Positions 7,378 to 15,480 of a DNA stretch of 64,000 bases are shown here, piece after piece. The position numbers and the translations under genes were made by a program. Below the pieces are notes generated by a model. The model saw only the letters and a list, made by a program, of their open reading frames with translations, was not told where the DNA came from and searched no databases. Within the stretch, counting starts at the first letter, position 1, and each line of letters begins with the position of its first letter. The stretch comes from Flavobacterium sp. CFS9. Lineage in GTDB: Bacteria; Bacteroidota; Bacteroidia; Flavobacteriales; Flavobacteriaceae. The DNA is taken from NCBI RefSeq assembly GCF_041154745.1, contig NZ_AP031573.1:3782001-3846000 (forward strand), given 5' to 3'.

Positions 7378-9585
7378 TGCTTTAAATTCCTTTGTAATCT
7401 TTAAAATCTTCTCAGCAAGATTGCTCATCCAAATTAATTGCTCGATAACCATTTGAGCTTCCTGCATTTTGGCTTGTCGTGTTTCTTTATCCAAATCATC
7501 ATCGGCAGCCAGACGCTTAAAGTTGACACGTTTAAGTTCTTCAAATTGTAAAGTCACGTCCTCCTTATCAAAATAAGTGTCATTTATTATTTTTTCATTC
7601 CTTAACACAGCAATGGCGTGATTCAGATTGGAAAGAATTGTTTTTATGATGTAATTAAAAGATTCTGAAGCAGAAGTAGTTTGGTGCGACTGGATATAAG
7701 TCGATAACGATGCTAAGGCTGATAATATCGAATGGTTAAGCACCACCAGTTTGTTAACCAATGGAAGTGTTTTTTGTTTCGATTTAGGCTCCTGCATCAT
7801 TCGCTGAAAGGAAGTCATTAAATTTCCAACCTCAACAAAAGCATTTTTTCTGGACAGTCGGTATGAAGTAGGAACTTCGCCTTTCTTGTTGTAGAAATCG
7901 GCAATCTCCTTCAGATAATTTCGATTGGCCCGAATCGAATTTTCAATGTGAATAGGAGTATTGATAAATTCCCAGGCCGGCCATAAAAACTGATTCGCTA
8001 AAAATGCTAAAATAGCTCCCGCAAGTGAATCGAGAATTCTAAACTGAATCACTTCAACCACATTCGGGGCTAAAATTCCATAGATAAAAACCACATACAT
8101 CGTAACAAATGTTGCGCTGATCTTGTAGTTAATCTGGGTAAACGAAATACCAAGAAGCATACAAACAATAGAGAATATACTCAATACAACGTGGTTTTGT
8201 ACCAAAGAAACGATTCCAAAGGCTATTAATCCGCCTAAAATAGTACCGAAAATTCGATTATAGGAGCGTTCTTTCGTTAAGCCGTAACCCGGACGCATGA
8301 TTACGACAATGGTCAGTAAAATCCAGTAAACGTTTTGAAACGGAAGAAACTTTCCAATCACAAAACCAATTAAAATAGTCGTCGTTAGTCGTATTGAATG
8401 CCTGAAAATAGAAGAAGAATAGGAGAGATTCTCAATTAGCGTGCGTAACGGGTAATATTGAGGTGTTAGAAACTTCTCCAGTTCCTTATCCTTGTCTTTT
8501 AATTTATAAGATTGCATCGCAAGTGAAAAAGCACGCTGAATGGTTTTGATTTTTCCCACCTGATTTTTAGCATACTTCAGCATATTCGTCAACATCAAAA
8601 CACCTTCGGCAGCTTCTTCTTTGCCTAAAGTTTTTTCATAGTCAAAAATCGCAAACTCCAAAGCATCCAGTTCATTCTTTAAATCATTTTTGTCTACATA
8701 TACACTTATATTGTGTACGTTTTTAGATAATTTCTTTAAGGTAGAGGCTAATTTATAAGCTACATTTTGATAGGTTCGCAGTACATCCGGATGCGCGGAA
8801 AATTTTTCATGAATTTTGTTGTGGTCGAATGAAGTATATAAAGCCAGTTCCTGAATTTCTACCAAAGTGATAAAAACCAGTAGCATTTTCCGATTTTGAC
8901 TCGTAGCTCCCGAAGTATTCTGATTGCCAATAAGCATTTTTCTCAGATCCTCATGAATCAGGTTGAGTTCTACCTGAACGCTTAATTGTTTTTCGATTAT
9001 CGCTGTTCGGTTGGCTTCAGGACTCCATAAATCTCCTCTGAGTTTTAGATATTTGGCCGTTAGTTTTATTCCTTCGGCGATTTGAAGTTCAACATATTTG
9101 TATGGCTGTACAAAGTGAAAAACAAGTGATACAATCAGATATAAAATTCCACCTATAAAAATAAAGCCCGAATATTCAAAAGCTTCCCAACCTTCATGCA
9201 AATGACCAAACGACAGGGAAATTGACAATAAAGCAGAAAACGAAACCAGAGTGGCACGCTGACCATATACTGAAATCATTGAACATAAAAACAGTAAAAA
9301 ACCTAAGAAAGGATAAAATAGAAACGGGTAAGGATAAGCCAGATTTACTAATAAGTTCACTCCCGAAACGATAAAAGAAGCTACTATAAGTCCTTTTATT
9401 TTATGGCTTAGCGAACTGGCAATATCACTGGGATAGGTATAAAAAGCCCCCAAAGCGATAGTAAAACCTATTTCGAAATGCCCTAGGAAGTTCAAAATTA
9501 AGACAGGAACAACTGAAGCAATAGTTACTTTTGAGGCGTTTAAAAAAGAAGTACTGTTGGTAAATTTCGAGATGCGATCAAACAT
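7363..9585 (-). CDS. FUSC/YccS-like membrane protein (putative transporter)
   Basis: A 740-residue inner-membrane protein with two hydrophobic clusters, each of several helices: an N-terminal set (about residues 10-170, with VTIASVVPVLILNFLGHFEIGFTIALGAFYTYP) and a second set (about 375-530, with FLPFQNVYWILLTIVVIMRPGYGLTKERSYNRIFGTILGGLIAF). The second is the typical FUSC domain with the RP-GYG...R..R..GT motif. Long cytoplasmic helical segments lie between and after them. Related proteins (YccS, AaeB) are proposed or shown to export aromatic acids; the substrate here is unknown. ATG at 9583-9585 is chosen: the longer frame to 9666 would begin upstream of the -7 box at 9603-9610. Confidence 0.88.
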   Translation of the reverse strand: MFDRISKFTNSTSFLNASKVTIASVVPVLILNFLGHFEIGFTIALGAFYTYPSDIASSLSHKIKGLIVASFIVSGVNLLVNLAYPYPFLFYPFLGFLLFLCSMISVYGQRATLVSFSALLSISLSFGHLHEGWEAFEYSGFIFIGGILYLIVSLVFHFVQPYKYVELQIAEGIKLTAKYLKLRGDLWSPEANRTAIIEKQLSVQVELNLIHEDLRKMLIGNQNTSGATSQNRKMLLVFITLVEIQELALYTSFDHNKIHEKFSAHPDVLRTYQNVAYKLASTLKKLSKNVHNISVYVDKNDLKNELDALEFAIFDYEKTLGKEEAAEGVLMLTNMLKYAKNQVGKIKTIQRAFSLAMQSYKLKDKDKELEKFLTPQYYPLRTLIENLSYSSSIFRHSIRLTTTILIGFVIGKFLPFQNVYWILLTIVVIMRPGYGLTKERSYNRIFGTILGGLIAFGIVSLVQNHVVLSIFSIVCMLLGISFTQINYKISATFVTMYVVFIYGILAPNVVEVIQFRILDSLAGAILAFLANQFLWPAWEFINTPIHIENSIRANRNYLKEIADFYNKKGEVPTSYRLSRKNAFVEVGNLMTSFQRMMQEPKSKQKTLPLVNKLVVLNHSILSALASLSTYIQSHQTTSASESFNYIIKTILSNLNHAIAVLRNEKIINDTYFDKEDVTLQFEELKRVNFKRLAADDDLDKETRQAKMQEAQMVIEQLIWMSNLAEKILKITKEFKATNPD

Positions 9586-9602
9586 ATATGAAGGTTTACA
9601 AA

Positions 9603-9610
9603 CAAAGGTA
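9603..9610 (-). promoter_or_regulatory. Predicted -7 box of the FUSC gene
   Basis: The minus strand reads TACCTTTG, a perfect match, 17 bases before the ATG at 9585. It lies inside the longer alternative frame, supporting the shorter start. Confidence 0.6.
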
Positions 9611-9715
9611 AGAATTGTACGAATTAATTTGGCATAATTATAGCTGAGTTTTTGGTGAGATTGCAAAAAATGACATATAATAGCCCTTTCGAATTATTCA
9701 TTGACTATTTTTTAC

Positions 9716-9723
9716 TATTTTTG
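9716..9723 (+). promoter_or_regulatory. Predicted -7 box of def
   Basis: TATTTTTG, a full TAnnTTTG match, 63 bases before the def ATG. Confidence 0.5.
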
Positions 9724-9786
9724 CCAGCTGAATTAAGAGAATTGAATTCAGTGTTTTTCAGTAGATAATACATTAAAATAATACAA

Positions 9787-10377
9787 ATGATTTTACCAAT
9801 TGTAGGATATGGTGATCCTGTTTTAAGAAAAGTAGGTGAGGCAATTACGCCAGATTATCCAAACCTAAAAGAAACAATAGCTAACATGTATGAAACCATG
9901 TACAACGCTTTAGGGGTTGGACTTGCCGCGCCTCAGGTAGGCGTGCCTATTCGTTTGTTTGTTATTGATACAACTCCTTTTAGCGATGATGAGGACCTCT
10001 CTTCAAATGAGCAGGAAAATGTAAAAGGTTTCAAAAAAACGTTTATCAATGCTAAGATTTTAAAAGAAGAAGGTGAAGAATGGAGTTTTAATGAAGGTTG
10101 TTTGAGTATTCCGGACGTTCGTGAAGATGTGTACAGAAAACCTACCGTTACAATTGAATATTGTGAGGAAGATTTCGTAATGAAAACAGAAGTTTTTGAC
10201 GGGTTGGTAGCCAGAGTAATCCAGCACGAATACGATCATATTGAAGGAATTTTGTTTACAGATAAAATCTCTTCTCTAAAGAAACGTCTGATCCAGAAAA
10301 AACTAAAAAATATTACTGAAGGTAAAACATTTCAGGAGTACAGAATGAAATTTGCTGCCGCAAAAAAAGGAAGATAG
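9787..10377 (+). CDS. def: Peptide deformylase
   Basis: A 196-residue cytoplasmic metalloenzyme that removes the formyl group from the initiator methionine. All three family motifs are present: motif 1 GVGLAAPQVG, motif 2 NEGCLSIP (Cys metal ligand) and motif 3 QHEYDHIEG (two His ligands and the catalytic Glu). The insertion between motifs 1 and 2 (DTTPFSDDEDLSSNEQENVKG) is acidic and common in Bacteroidota sequences. It is followed 70 bases later by the DUF5606 gene, likely in one transcript ending at 11053-11087. Confidence 0.97.
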   Translation: MILPIVGYGDPVLRKVGEAITPDYPNLKETIANMYETMYNALGVGLAAPQVGVPIRLFVIDTTPFSDDEDLSSNEQENVKGFKKTFINAKILKEEGEEWSFNEGCLSIPDVREDVYRKPTVTIEYCEEDFVMKTEVFDGLVARVIQHEYDHIEGILFTDKISSLKKRLIQKKLKNITEGKTFQEYRMKFAAAKKGR

Positions 10378-10447
10378 TATTCTAAAGTGTGAATTTAGAA
10401 TCAAAGAGATATAATAAATCAAATTCTTAATACTAATTTTAATAAAC

Positions 10448-10933
10448 ATGAATTTAGAGAAAATTTTAGCCATTTCTGGGAAACCAGGTTTATATGTATT
10501 GAAAGTGCAAACTCGTACAGGTTTTGTGGCAGAATCATTAACAGATGGAAAAAAAATCACAGTAAACTTAAAAAGTAATGTAAGTTTATTATCTGAGATT
10601 TCAATTTATACTTACGAAGGCGAAAAACCATTAACAGAAGTAATGCAGCGCATTGCAACTAAAGAAAATAAAGGACAGGCTATTTCACACAAAGAAGACA
10701 ATGCTACATTATTGGCTTACTTTAAAGAAATTTTACCTGAATATGATGAAGAAAGAGTTTATCCTTCAGATATTAAAAAAGTATTAAACTGGTACAATAC
10801 GCTTCAGGCTAAAGGTTTAGTAACAGATTTAGCTCCTGCTGCTGTTGAAGCTGCAGAAGAAGCTCCGGTTGCTGAAGAAAAACCAAAAAAAGCACCTGCT
10901 GCTAAAAAAGCAAAAGCTAAAAAAGAAGAATAG
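10448..10933 (+). CDS. DUF5606 domain protein
   Basis: A 161-residue soluble protein recognised as the conserved Bacteroidota DUF5606 family: NLEKILAISGKPGLYVLKVQTRTGFVAESL, then ISIYTYEGEKPLTEVM and the SDIKKVLNWYNTL helix. The function is unknown. Residues from about 128 form a low-complexity Ala/Glu/Lys/Pro tail (AAEEAPVAEEKPKKAPAAKK). Such a Lys/Ala tail could bind nucleic acid or ribosomes, but that is only inference. It sits directly after def, a pairing I recall in related genomes. Confidence 0.88.
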   Translation: MNLEKILAISGKPGLYVLKVQTRTGFVAESLTDGKKITVNLKSNVSLLSEISIYTYEGEKPLTEVMQRIATKENKGQAISHKEDNATLLAYFKEILPEYDEERVYPSDIKKVLNWYNTLQAKGLVTDLAPAAVEAAEEAPVAEEKPKKAPAAKKAKAKKEE

Positions 10934-11052
10934 TAGTTCATAGCATTCTTTTAAGGTACTAAGTTTCTGAGTGACTAAGTTTTTTTAGATTGTTAAAAAA
11001 GATTAAGCTCAGCATCTTAGAAGTTCAGAACCTAAATATTTCAAAATATATT

Positions 11053-11087
11053 AATCCTGTTAAGACATTTTCTTGACAGGATTTTTT
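11053..11087 (+). terminator. Hairpin terminator after def-DUF5606
   Basis: 13-bp stem with one G-U pair (11053-11065 with 11071-11083), then a T-run to 11087. Confidence 0.85.
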
Positions 11088-11128
11088 ACTTTTACACCAA
11101 TCGTTACAACCCGGATAAAACTTCAATA

Positions 11129-11899
11129 ATGAGCAAAGAACTTCAGCTTAAGGCCTTCGAAAGACTATTAATTATTATGGATGAACTCCGTGAGCAATGT
11201 CCGTGGGATAAAAAACAAACTTTGCAAACACTTAGGCATCTTACCATTGAAGAAACCTATGAGCTGGGAGACGCCATTTTAGACAATGATTTGAACGAGG
11301 TAAAAAAAGAACTGGGTGATTTGCTTTTGCATATTGTTTTTTATGCGAAAATAGGCTCTGAAACCAACGATTTTGACATGGCAGATGTGTGTAACGAAAT
11401 TTGTGATAAACTCATTCACCGTCATCCTCATATCTACAGCGATATCAAAGTCAAAGACGAAGAAGAAGTAAAACAAAACTGGGAAAAGTTAAAGCTGAAA
11501 GAAGGTAAAAAATCAGTTTTAGAAGGAGTTCCGAGAAGTTTACCGGCATTAGTAAAAGCCAGCCGAATTCAGGACAAAGTAAAAGGAGTTGGTTTTGATT
11601 GGGAAGAATCGCATCAGGTTTGGGACAAAGTTCAGGAAGAACTGGAAGAATTGCAAGTTGAAGTAAAAGCAGGTGATCAGGATAAAATAGAGGCCGAATT
11701 TGGAGATGTTTTATTCTCTATGATCAATTACGCCCGTTTTTTAAATGTAAATCCCGAAGATGCTTTGGAACGTACTAATAAAAAATTCATCAAGCGTTTT
11801 CAGTATCTGGAAAGCAAAGCAGCAGAGATGGGAAAACCTTTGATGGATATGACGTTGGCCGAAATGGATGTTTTTTGGAACGAAGCTAAAAAGCAATAA
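11129..11899 (+). CDS. mazG: Nucleoside triphosphate pyrophosphohydrolase MazG
   Basis: A 256-residue two-domain all-alpha NTP pyrophosphatase. Domain 1 has LREQCPWDKKQTLQTLRHLTIEETYELGDAI with the EExxE metal site, and ELGDLLLHIVFYAKI (ExxD). Domain 2 repeats this pattern: KVQEELEELQVEV then EAEFGDVLFSMINYARFL. KLIHRHPHIYSD is also typical. The family hydrolyses (d)NTPs to monophosphate and pyrophosphate, cleaning the nucleotide pool; in E. coli it also lowers ppGpp. Its stop codon abuts the stop of the converging Crp/Fnr gene with no space for a terminator. Confidence 0.96.
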   Translation: MSKELQLKAFERLLIIMDELREQCPWDKKQTLQTLRHLTIEETYELGDAILDNDLNEVKKELGDLLLHIVFYAKIGSETNDFDMADVCNEICDKLIHRHPHIYSDIKVKDEEEVKQNWEKLKLKEGKKSVLEGVPRSLPALVKASRIQDKVKGVGFDWEESHQVWDKVQEELEELQVEVKAGDQDKIEAEFGDVLFSMINYARFLNVNPEDALERTNKKFIKRFQYLESKAAEMGKPLMDMTLAEMDVFWNEAKKQ

Positions 11900-12580
11900 T
11901 TATTCTGCGAGTCTTTTCAGGGCTTTGATGTCCTGAAGTTTGATTTTTTTACCCACTAATTCAATCAAATTCAGTTTGTTAAAATCCGATAACAATCGGA
12001 TACAGCTTTCTGTTGCTGTACCAATAATACCCGCCAGCTCTTCTCTCGTAAGCTGAACTTTCAGAGTGTTATCTGCATTCTCACCAAATTCGTCATGCAA
12101 CTGCAGTAAAGTTTCCGCTAAACGCTGTTTTACCGTTTTTTGTACCAATGCAATTTTATCGTTTTCAGATTCTTTCAAATCTTCACAAACTGATTGCATC
12201 AAATTCATCGAGAACTGATTGTTGTTATTGAAAAAGTGTAGAATTTCAGCTTTTGGAATAAAGCATACTTCCATATCCGCAACTGCTTTGGCGGTTAAGT
12301 TGGCTGGTTCATTGCTGATCATAGAACGCTGACCTAAAAGCTCTCCTGATTTTACCAGTTTTACAATTTGATCTTTTCCGTTGGCACTTAATTTAGAGAG
12401 CTTTCCAACACCGTCTTTTACACAATAAACTCCGTTGGTAACTTCACCTTCTTCAAAAAGTGCATCGCCTTTTTTAATCGTGTAAGTTGTTTTGCTATTC
12501 GCCAGTTTCACAACTTCGTCTTTATTGAGCGCTTTTAGAGAAGAAAGCTGTCTTACGATACATTGGTCACATTTATTCAT
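11900..12580 (-). CDS. Crp/Fnr-family transcriptional regulator, likely controls the cbb3/hemN regulon
   Basis: A 226-residue regulator beginning MNKCDQCIVRQL. The cyclic-nucleotide-binding-like beta barrel spans about 25-125 (YTIKKGDALFEEGEVTNGVYCVKDGVGKL), then the dimerisation helix, then a winged helix (LTREELAGIIGTATESCIRLLSDF). The recognition helix has E-S-C-I-R, keeping the Glu and Arg of FNR's E209-x3-R213 but with Ile where FNR has S212. Cysteines C4 and C7 at the N-terminus plus C53, C106, C132 and C192 could hold an iron-sulfur cluster as in FNR, but the spacing is not the E. coli one. The longer TTG start at 12610 is rejected because a -7 box lies at 12598-12605. It is divergent from ccoI. 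Confidence 0.9.
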   Translation of the reverse strand: MNKCDQCIVRQLSSLKALNKDEVVKLANSKTTYTIKKGDALFEEGEVTNGVYCVKDGVGKLSKLSANGKDQIVKLVKSGELLGQRSMISNEPANLTAKAVADMEVCFIPKAEILHFFNNNNQFSMNLMQSVCEDLKESENDKIALVQKTVKQRLAETLLQLHDEFGENADNTLKVQLTREELAGIIGTATESCIRLLSDFNKLNLIELVGKKIKLQDIKALKRLAE

Positions 12581-12597
12581 AGCAAAAATATTTATTA

Positions 12598-12605
12598 CAA
12601 AATTA
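12598..12605 (-). promoter_or_regulatory. Predicted -7 box of the Crp/Fnr gene
   Basis: The minus strand reads TAATTTTG, a perfect match, 17 bases before the ATG at 12580. Confidence 0.55.
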
Positions 12606-12715
12606 ACCAATATTCGCTTTCGCAGCTAGTGTTCGGGCCGAAAAAATACATAAAAAATCTGACATCACTGTTTGAAGGATTTATTTCATTAAATTAGAAA
12701 CGGATTTCTTTGTAG

Positions 12716-12731
12716 TATGATAAATGTCATA
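12716..12731 (+). promoter_or_regulatory. Predicted FNR-type operator upstream of ccoI
   Basis: TATGATAAATGTCATA, a palindrome of the form TATGA-N6-TCATA. Its centre (12723.5) is 37.5 bases before the G of a -7-like box AATATTTG (12754-12761). It overlaps a spurious upstream ATG at 12724, so it also argues for the ccoI start at 12784. Confidence 0.65.
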
Positions 12732-12783
12732 TTTAAAGTCGCCTCTTATTTTGAATATTTGTGGTATCAAAAAAAAACAAATT

Positions 12784-15168
12784 ATGAGTGAACAAAGTTG
12801 TTTTCATTGCGGACTTACGATTCCTAAAAATGAAGTAATCAATTTTGATGAAAAGAAGTTTTGCTGTGCCGGTTGTAAAACGGTCTACGAAATTTTTAGT
12901 CTTCATGATTTAACCGGTTATTACGATTTTGAAAATGCACCCGGCGCTACTCCACAGGATATCACAGGTAAATATGACTTTTTAGATAATGAAGCTATCC
13001 TTTCGAAAGTATTAGAGTTTCAGGAAGGAAATACCGCCATTGTTTCTTTAAACATTCCTTATATTCATTGCAGTTCCTGTATTTGGATTTTGGAGAATTT
13101 AAACAAAATGCAGCCCGGTATAAACCTGTCTCAGGTGAACTTTCCGGAAAAAAGGGTTCGGATTACTTTTAATTCAGATACCGTTTCTTTGAAAACTATC
13201 GTTTATATGCTTAGTTCTATAGGCTATGAACCTTATATCAGTCTGGAAAATTATGAATCGGGTAAAAATAATGTCGACAGAAGCTTAACGTATAAATTAG
13301 GTGTTGCCTTTTTTTGCTTCGGAAACATTATGTTATTGTCGTTTCCGGAATATTTCGAAATAAAAGAATTCTGGCTGGACAATTACAAACCCTTTTTCAG
13401 AATCCTGATTTTTATTTTGGCTTTGCCTAGCTTTTTGTACTCGGCAAGTGGTTATTATGTTTCTGCTTACAAGAGTATCAAATCGGGGATGCTGAACATT
13501 GATATTCCAATTGCATTGGGAATCATTGTAATGTTTGTTCGAAGTACTTTTGATATCGTCATGAATTATGGTTCGGGTTTCTTTGATAGCTTGACTGGAT
13601 TGGTTTTCTTCATGTTGTTAGGAAAGATGTTTCAGATTAAAACCTACAGTTTTTTAAGTTTTGAAAGAGACTTCAAATCCTATTTTCCAATTGCTGTGAC
13701 CAGAATTAATCCGGATACTTCAGAAGAAAGTATTCCTGTTTATGATGTTTTAAAAGGAAACAGACTGCTCATTCGAAATCAGGAGCTTATTCCTGTTGAT
13801 GGAATTCTGATTAGTGAAAAAGCAGAGATCGACTATAGTTTTGTAACGGGAGAAGCAGTTCCGATCACTAAAAAATCAGGAGATAAAGTTTTCGCCGGAG
13901 GGAAACATATTGGTAAAGTGATCGAAATGGAGGTTTTACATTCGGTGTCACAAAGTTATCTGACACAATTATGGAGTAATGAAATCTTCCAGAAAAAAGT
14001 GCTTCAAAAACACAAAACGATAACCGATACGATCAGTCGTTATTTTACACCGCTACTATTGTTAATTGCTTTTGCGGGTTTTGGTTATTGGATTTTTATT
14101 GATGCCAATACCGCTTTTAATGTCTTTACTGCGGTTTTAATTGTCGCCTGTCCTTGTGCATTGGCACTTACTGCACCGTTTACGTTTGGTAACATACTGC
14201 GAATTATGGGTAAACAAAAAATGTATCTCAAAAATGCGTTGGTAATTGAGCAGTTGGCAAAAGTAGATACGATTGTTTTTGATAAAACCGGAACGATTAC
14301 TACTAATAAGAAATCAAATATTGTGTATGAAGGAGATTTGCTTTCCGAAGAGAACTATATACTTATTAAAAATGTGCTTCGTGCTTCTAATCACCCTTTG
14401 AGCCGAATGTTGTATGATTTCCTGCCGGATTCAGATAGAATAAAAATTAATGATTTTCAGGAAATTACCGGAAAAGGAATTCAGGCTTCTACAGAGAATG
14501 CTACAATTCAAATTGGATCTGCGGCCTTTGTTGATAGTCCTGCAACGGAATTATCCGAAATTGAAAAAACGAGTCTGCATATCAGGATCAATGGTACTTA
14601 TTATGGAAAATTTACATTCCAGAATAAATATAGGGATGGTTTAGAAAAACTTTTCTCAACATTGAGTCGGGAGTACCAAATAAAGGTACTTTCAGGTGAT
14701 AATGACGGAGAACGTGCTACTCTGGAAGCTATTTTACCTGAAAATACAGAACTGATTTTTAATCAGAAGCCGGAGCAAAAGTTAGAATTTATCAAAAAAC
14801 TGCAGGATGAAGGCTGTAATGTGATGATGGTTGGGGACGGTTTAAACGATGCAGGTGCTTTGGCACAAAGTAATGTTGGAATTTCGATCTCTGAAAATGT
14901 CAATGTTTTCTCTCCCGCCTGTGATGCTATATTGGATGCAAATGAATTCTCGAGACTGAATTATTTTTTAAAATTATCACACAAGTCTATTACAATTATT
15001 AAAATGAGTTTTGTCTTGTCACTGCTGTATAATGTTGTTGGGCTATCCTTTGCAATTACAGGAAATCTGTTGCCATTGGTTGCGGCTATTATAATGCCTT
15101 TAAGCACAATTACGATTGTAAGTTTTGTTACGATTATGTCTAACTATTTCAGTAACAATAATTTGTAA
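12784..15168 (+). CDS. ccoI: Copper-translocating P-type ATPase for cbb3 oxidase assembly
   Basis: A 794-residue P1B ATPase (CcoI/FixI), which moves Cu out of the cytoplasm to supply the cbb3 oxidase CuB centre. In order: an N-terminal Cys-rich metal-binding domain (CFHCG, FCCAGC, residues 6-31), an HMA domain with IHCSSCIW (C96, C99), transmembrane helices from about residue 170, the membrane CPC motif (C456-P-C458), the phosphorylation site DKTGTIT (D500), the HP dipeptide in NHPLSRM, GDGLND, and final helices. An in-frame ATG at 12724 would give 20 more residues but lies inside the operator. It is transcribed away from the Crp/Fnr gene and heads the cco block. Confidence 0.95.
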   Translation: MSEQSCFHCGLTIPKNEVINFDEKKFCCAGCKTVYEIFSLHDLTGYYDFENAPGATPQDITGKYDFLDNEAILSKVLEFQEGNTAIVSLNIPYIHCSSCIWILENLNKMQPGINLSQVNFPEKRVRITFNSDTVSLKTIVYMLSSIGYEPYISLENYESGKNNVDRSLTYKLGVAFFCFGNIMLLSFPEYFEIKEFWLDNYKPFFRILIFILALPSFLYSASGYYVSAYKSIKSGMLNIDIPIALGIIVMFVRSTFDIVMNYGSGFFDSLTGLVFFMLLGKMFQIKTYSFLSFERDFKSYFPIAVTRINPDTSEESIPVYDVLKGNRLLIRNQELIPVDGILISEKAEIDYSFVTGEAVPITKKSGDKVFAGGKHIGKVIEMEVLHSVSQSYLTQLWSNEIFQKKVLQKHKTITDTISRYFTPLLLLIAFAGFGYWIFIDANTAFNVFTAVLIVACPCALALTAPFTFGNILRIMGKQKMYLKNALVIEQLAKVDTIVFDKTGTITTNKKSNIVYEGDLLSEENYILIKNVLRASNHPLSRMLYDFLPDSDRIKINDFQEITGKGIQASTENATIQIGSAAFVDSPATELSEIEKTSLHIRINGTYYGKFTFQNKYRDGLEKLFSTLSREYQIKVLSGDNDGERATLEAILPENTELIFNQKPEQKLEFIKKLQDEGCNVMMVGDGLNDAGALAQSNVGISISENVNVFSPACDAILDANEFSRLNYFLKLSHKSITIIKMSFVLSLLYNVVGLSFAITGNLLPLVAAIIMPLSTITIVSFVTIMSNYFSNNNL

Positions 15169-15222
15169 TCATTATAAATAATTCTGAAGTTATTTTTTAT
15201 ATTTTTAACATAGAGCTTCACC

Positions 15223-15238
15223 TATGATAATTATCATA
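15223..15238 (+). promoter_or_regulatory. Predicted FNR-type operator of the ccoS-ccoNOQPGH operon
   Basis: TATGATAATTATCATA is a perfect 16-bp palindrome whose core is ATGAT-N4-ATCAT. Its centre (15230.5) lies exactly 36.5 bases before the G (15267) of the -7 box, about -41.5 from the expected transcript start: the class-II activator position. Confidence 0.75.
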
Positions 15239-15259
15239 TTTTACCAGTCAATAACCGAG

Positions 15260-15267
15260 TAATTTTG
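15260..15267 (+). promoter_or_regulatory. Predicted -7 box of the cco operon
   Basis: TAATTTTG, a full match to TAnnTTTG, 19 bases before the ccoS ATG. There is no -33 TTG, as expected for an activator-dependent promoter. Confidence 0.65.
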
Positions 15268-15286
15268 TTAGTATAAAACGTAAGGT

Positions 15287-15478
15287 ATGAGTGTTATTTA
15301 TCTATTAATTTCAGTAAGTATTTTCGTAGCAATTGGATTCTTTGTTGCTTTTATTGTAGCTGTCAAATCAGGACAATACGATGACGATTATACACCCTCA
15401 GTCAGAATGCTTTTTGATGATGAGACCAAAATTACCAGCCAAAAGAACAATTCATCAATAAAAGAAAAACAAGTATAA
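15287..15478 (+). CDS. ccoS: cbb3-type cytochrome oxidase assembly protein CcoS
   Basis: A 63-residue small membrane protein: one N-terminal transmembrane helix (IYLLISVSIFVAIGFFVAFIVAV), then the family-typical KSGQYDD...R.LFDD segment. CcoS is needed to insert haem and copper into the cbb3 oxidase. It is first in the operon and ends 2 bases before ccoNO. In many proteobacteria ccoS follows ccoI; here it has moved to the structural operon with its own palindrome-controlled promoter. Confidence 0.93.
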   Translation: MSVIYLLISVSIFVAIGFFVAFIVAVKSGQYDDDYTPSVRMLFDDETKITSQKNNSSIKEKQV

Positions 15479-15480
15479 TT

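Noticed and set aside
12724..12783. Longer N-terminus for ccoI from ATG 12724
   Set aside because: This start lies inside the predicted operator and upstream of the predicted promoter; the extra 20 residues precede the usual Cys-rich N-terminal domain.
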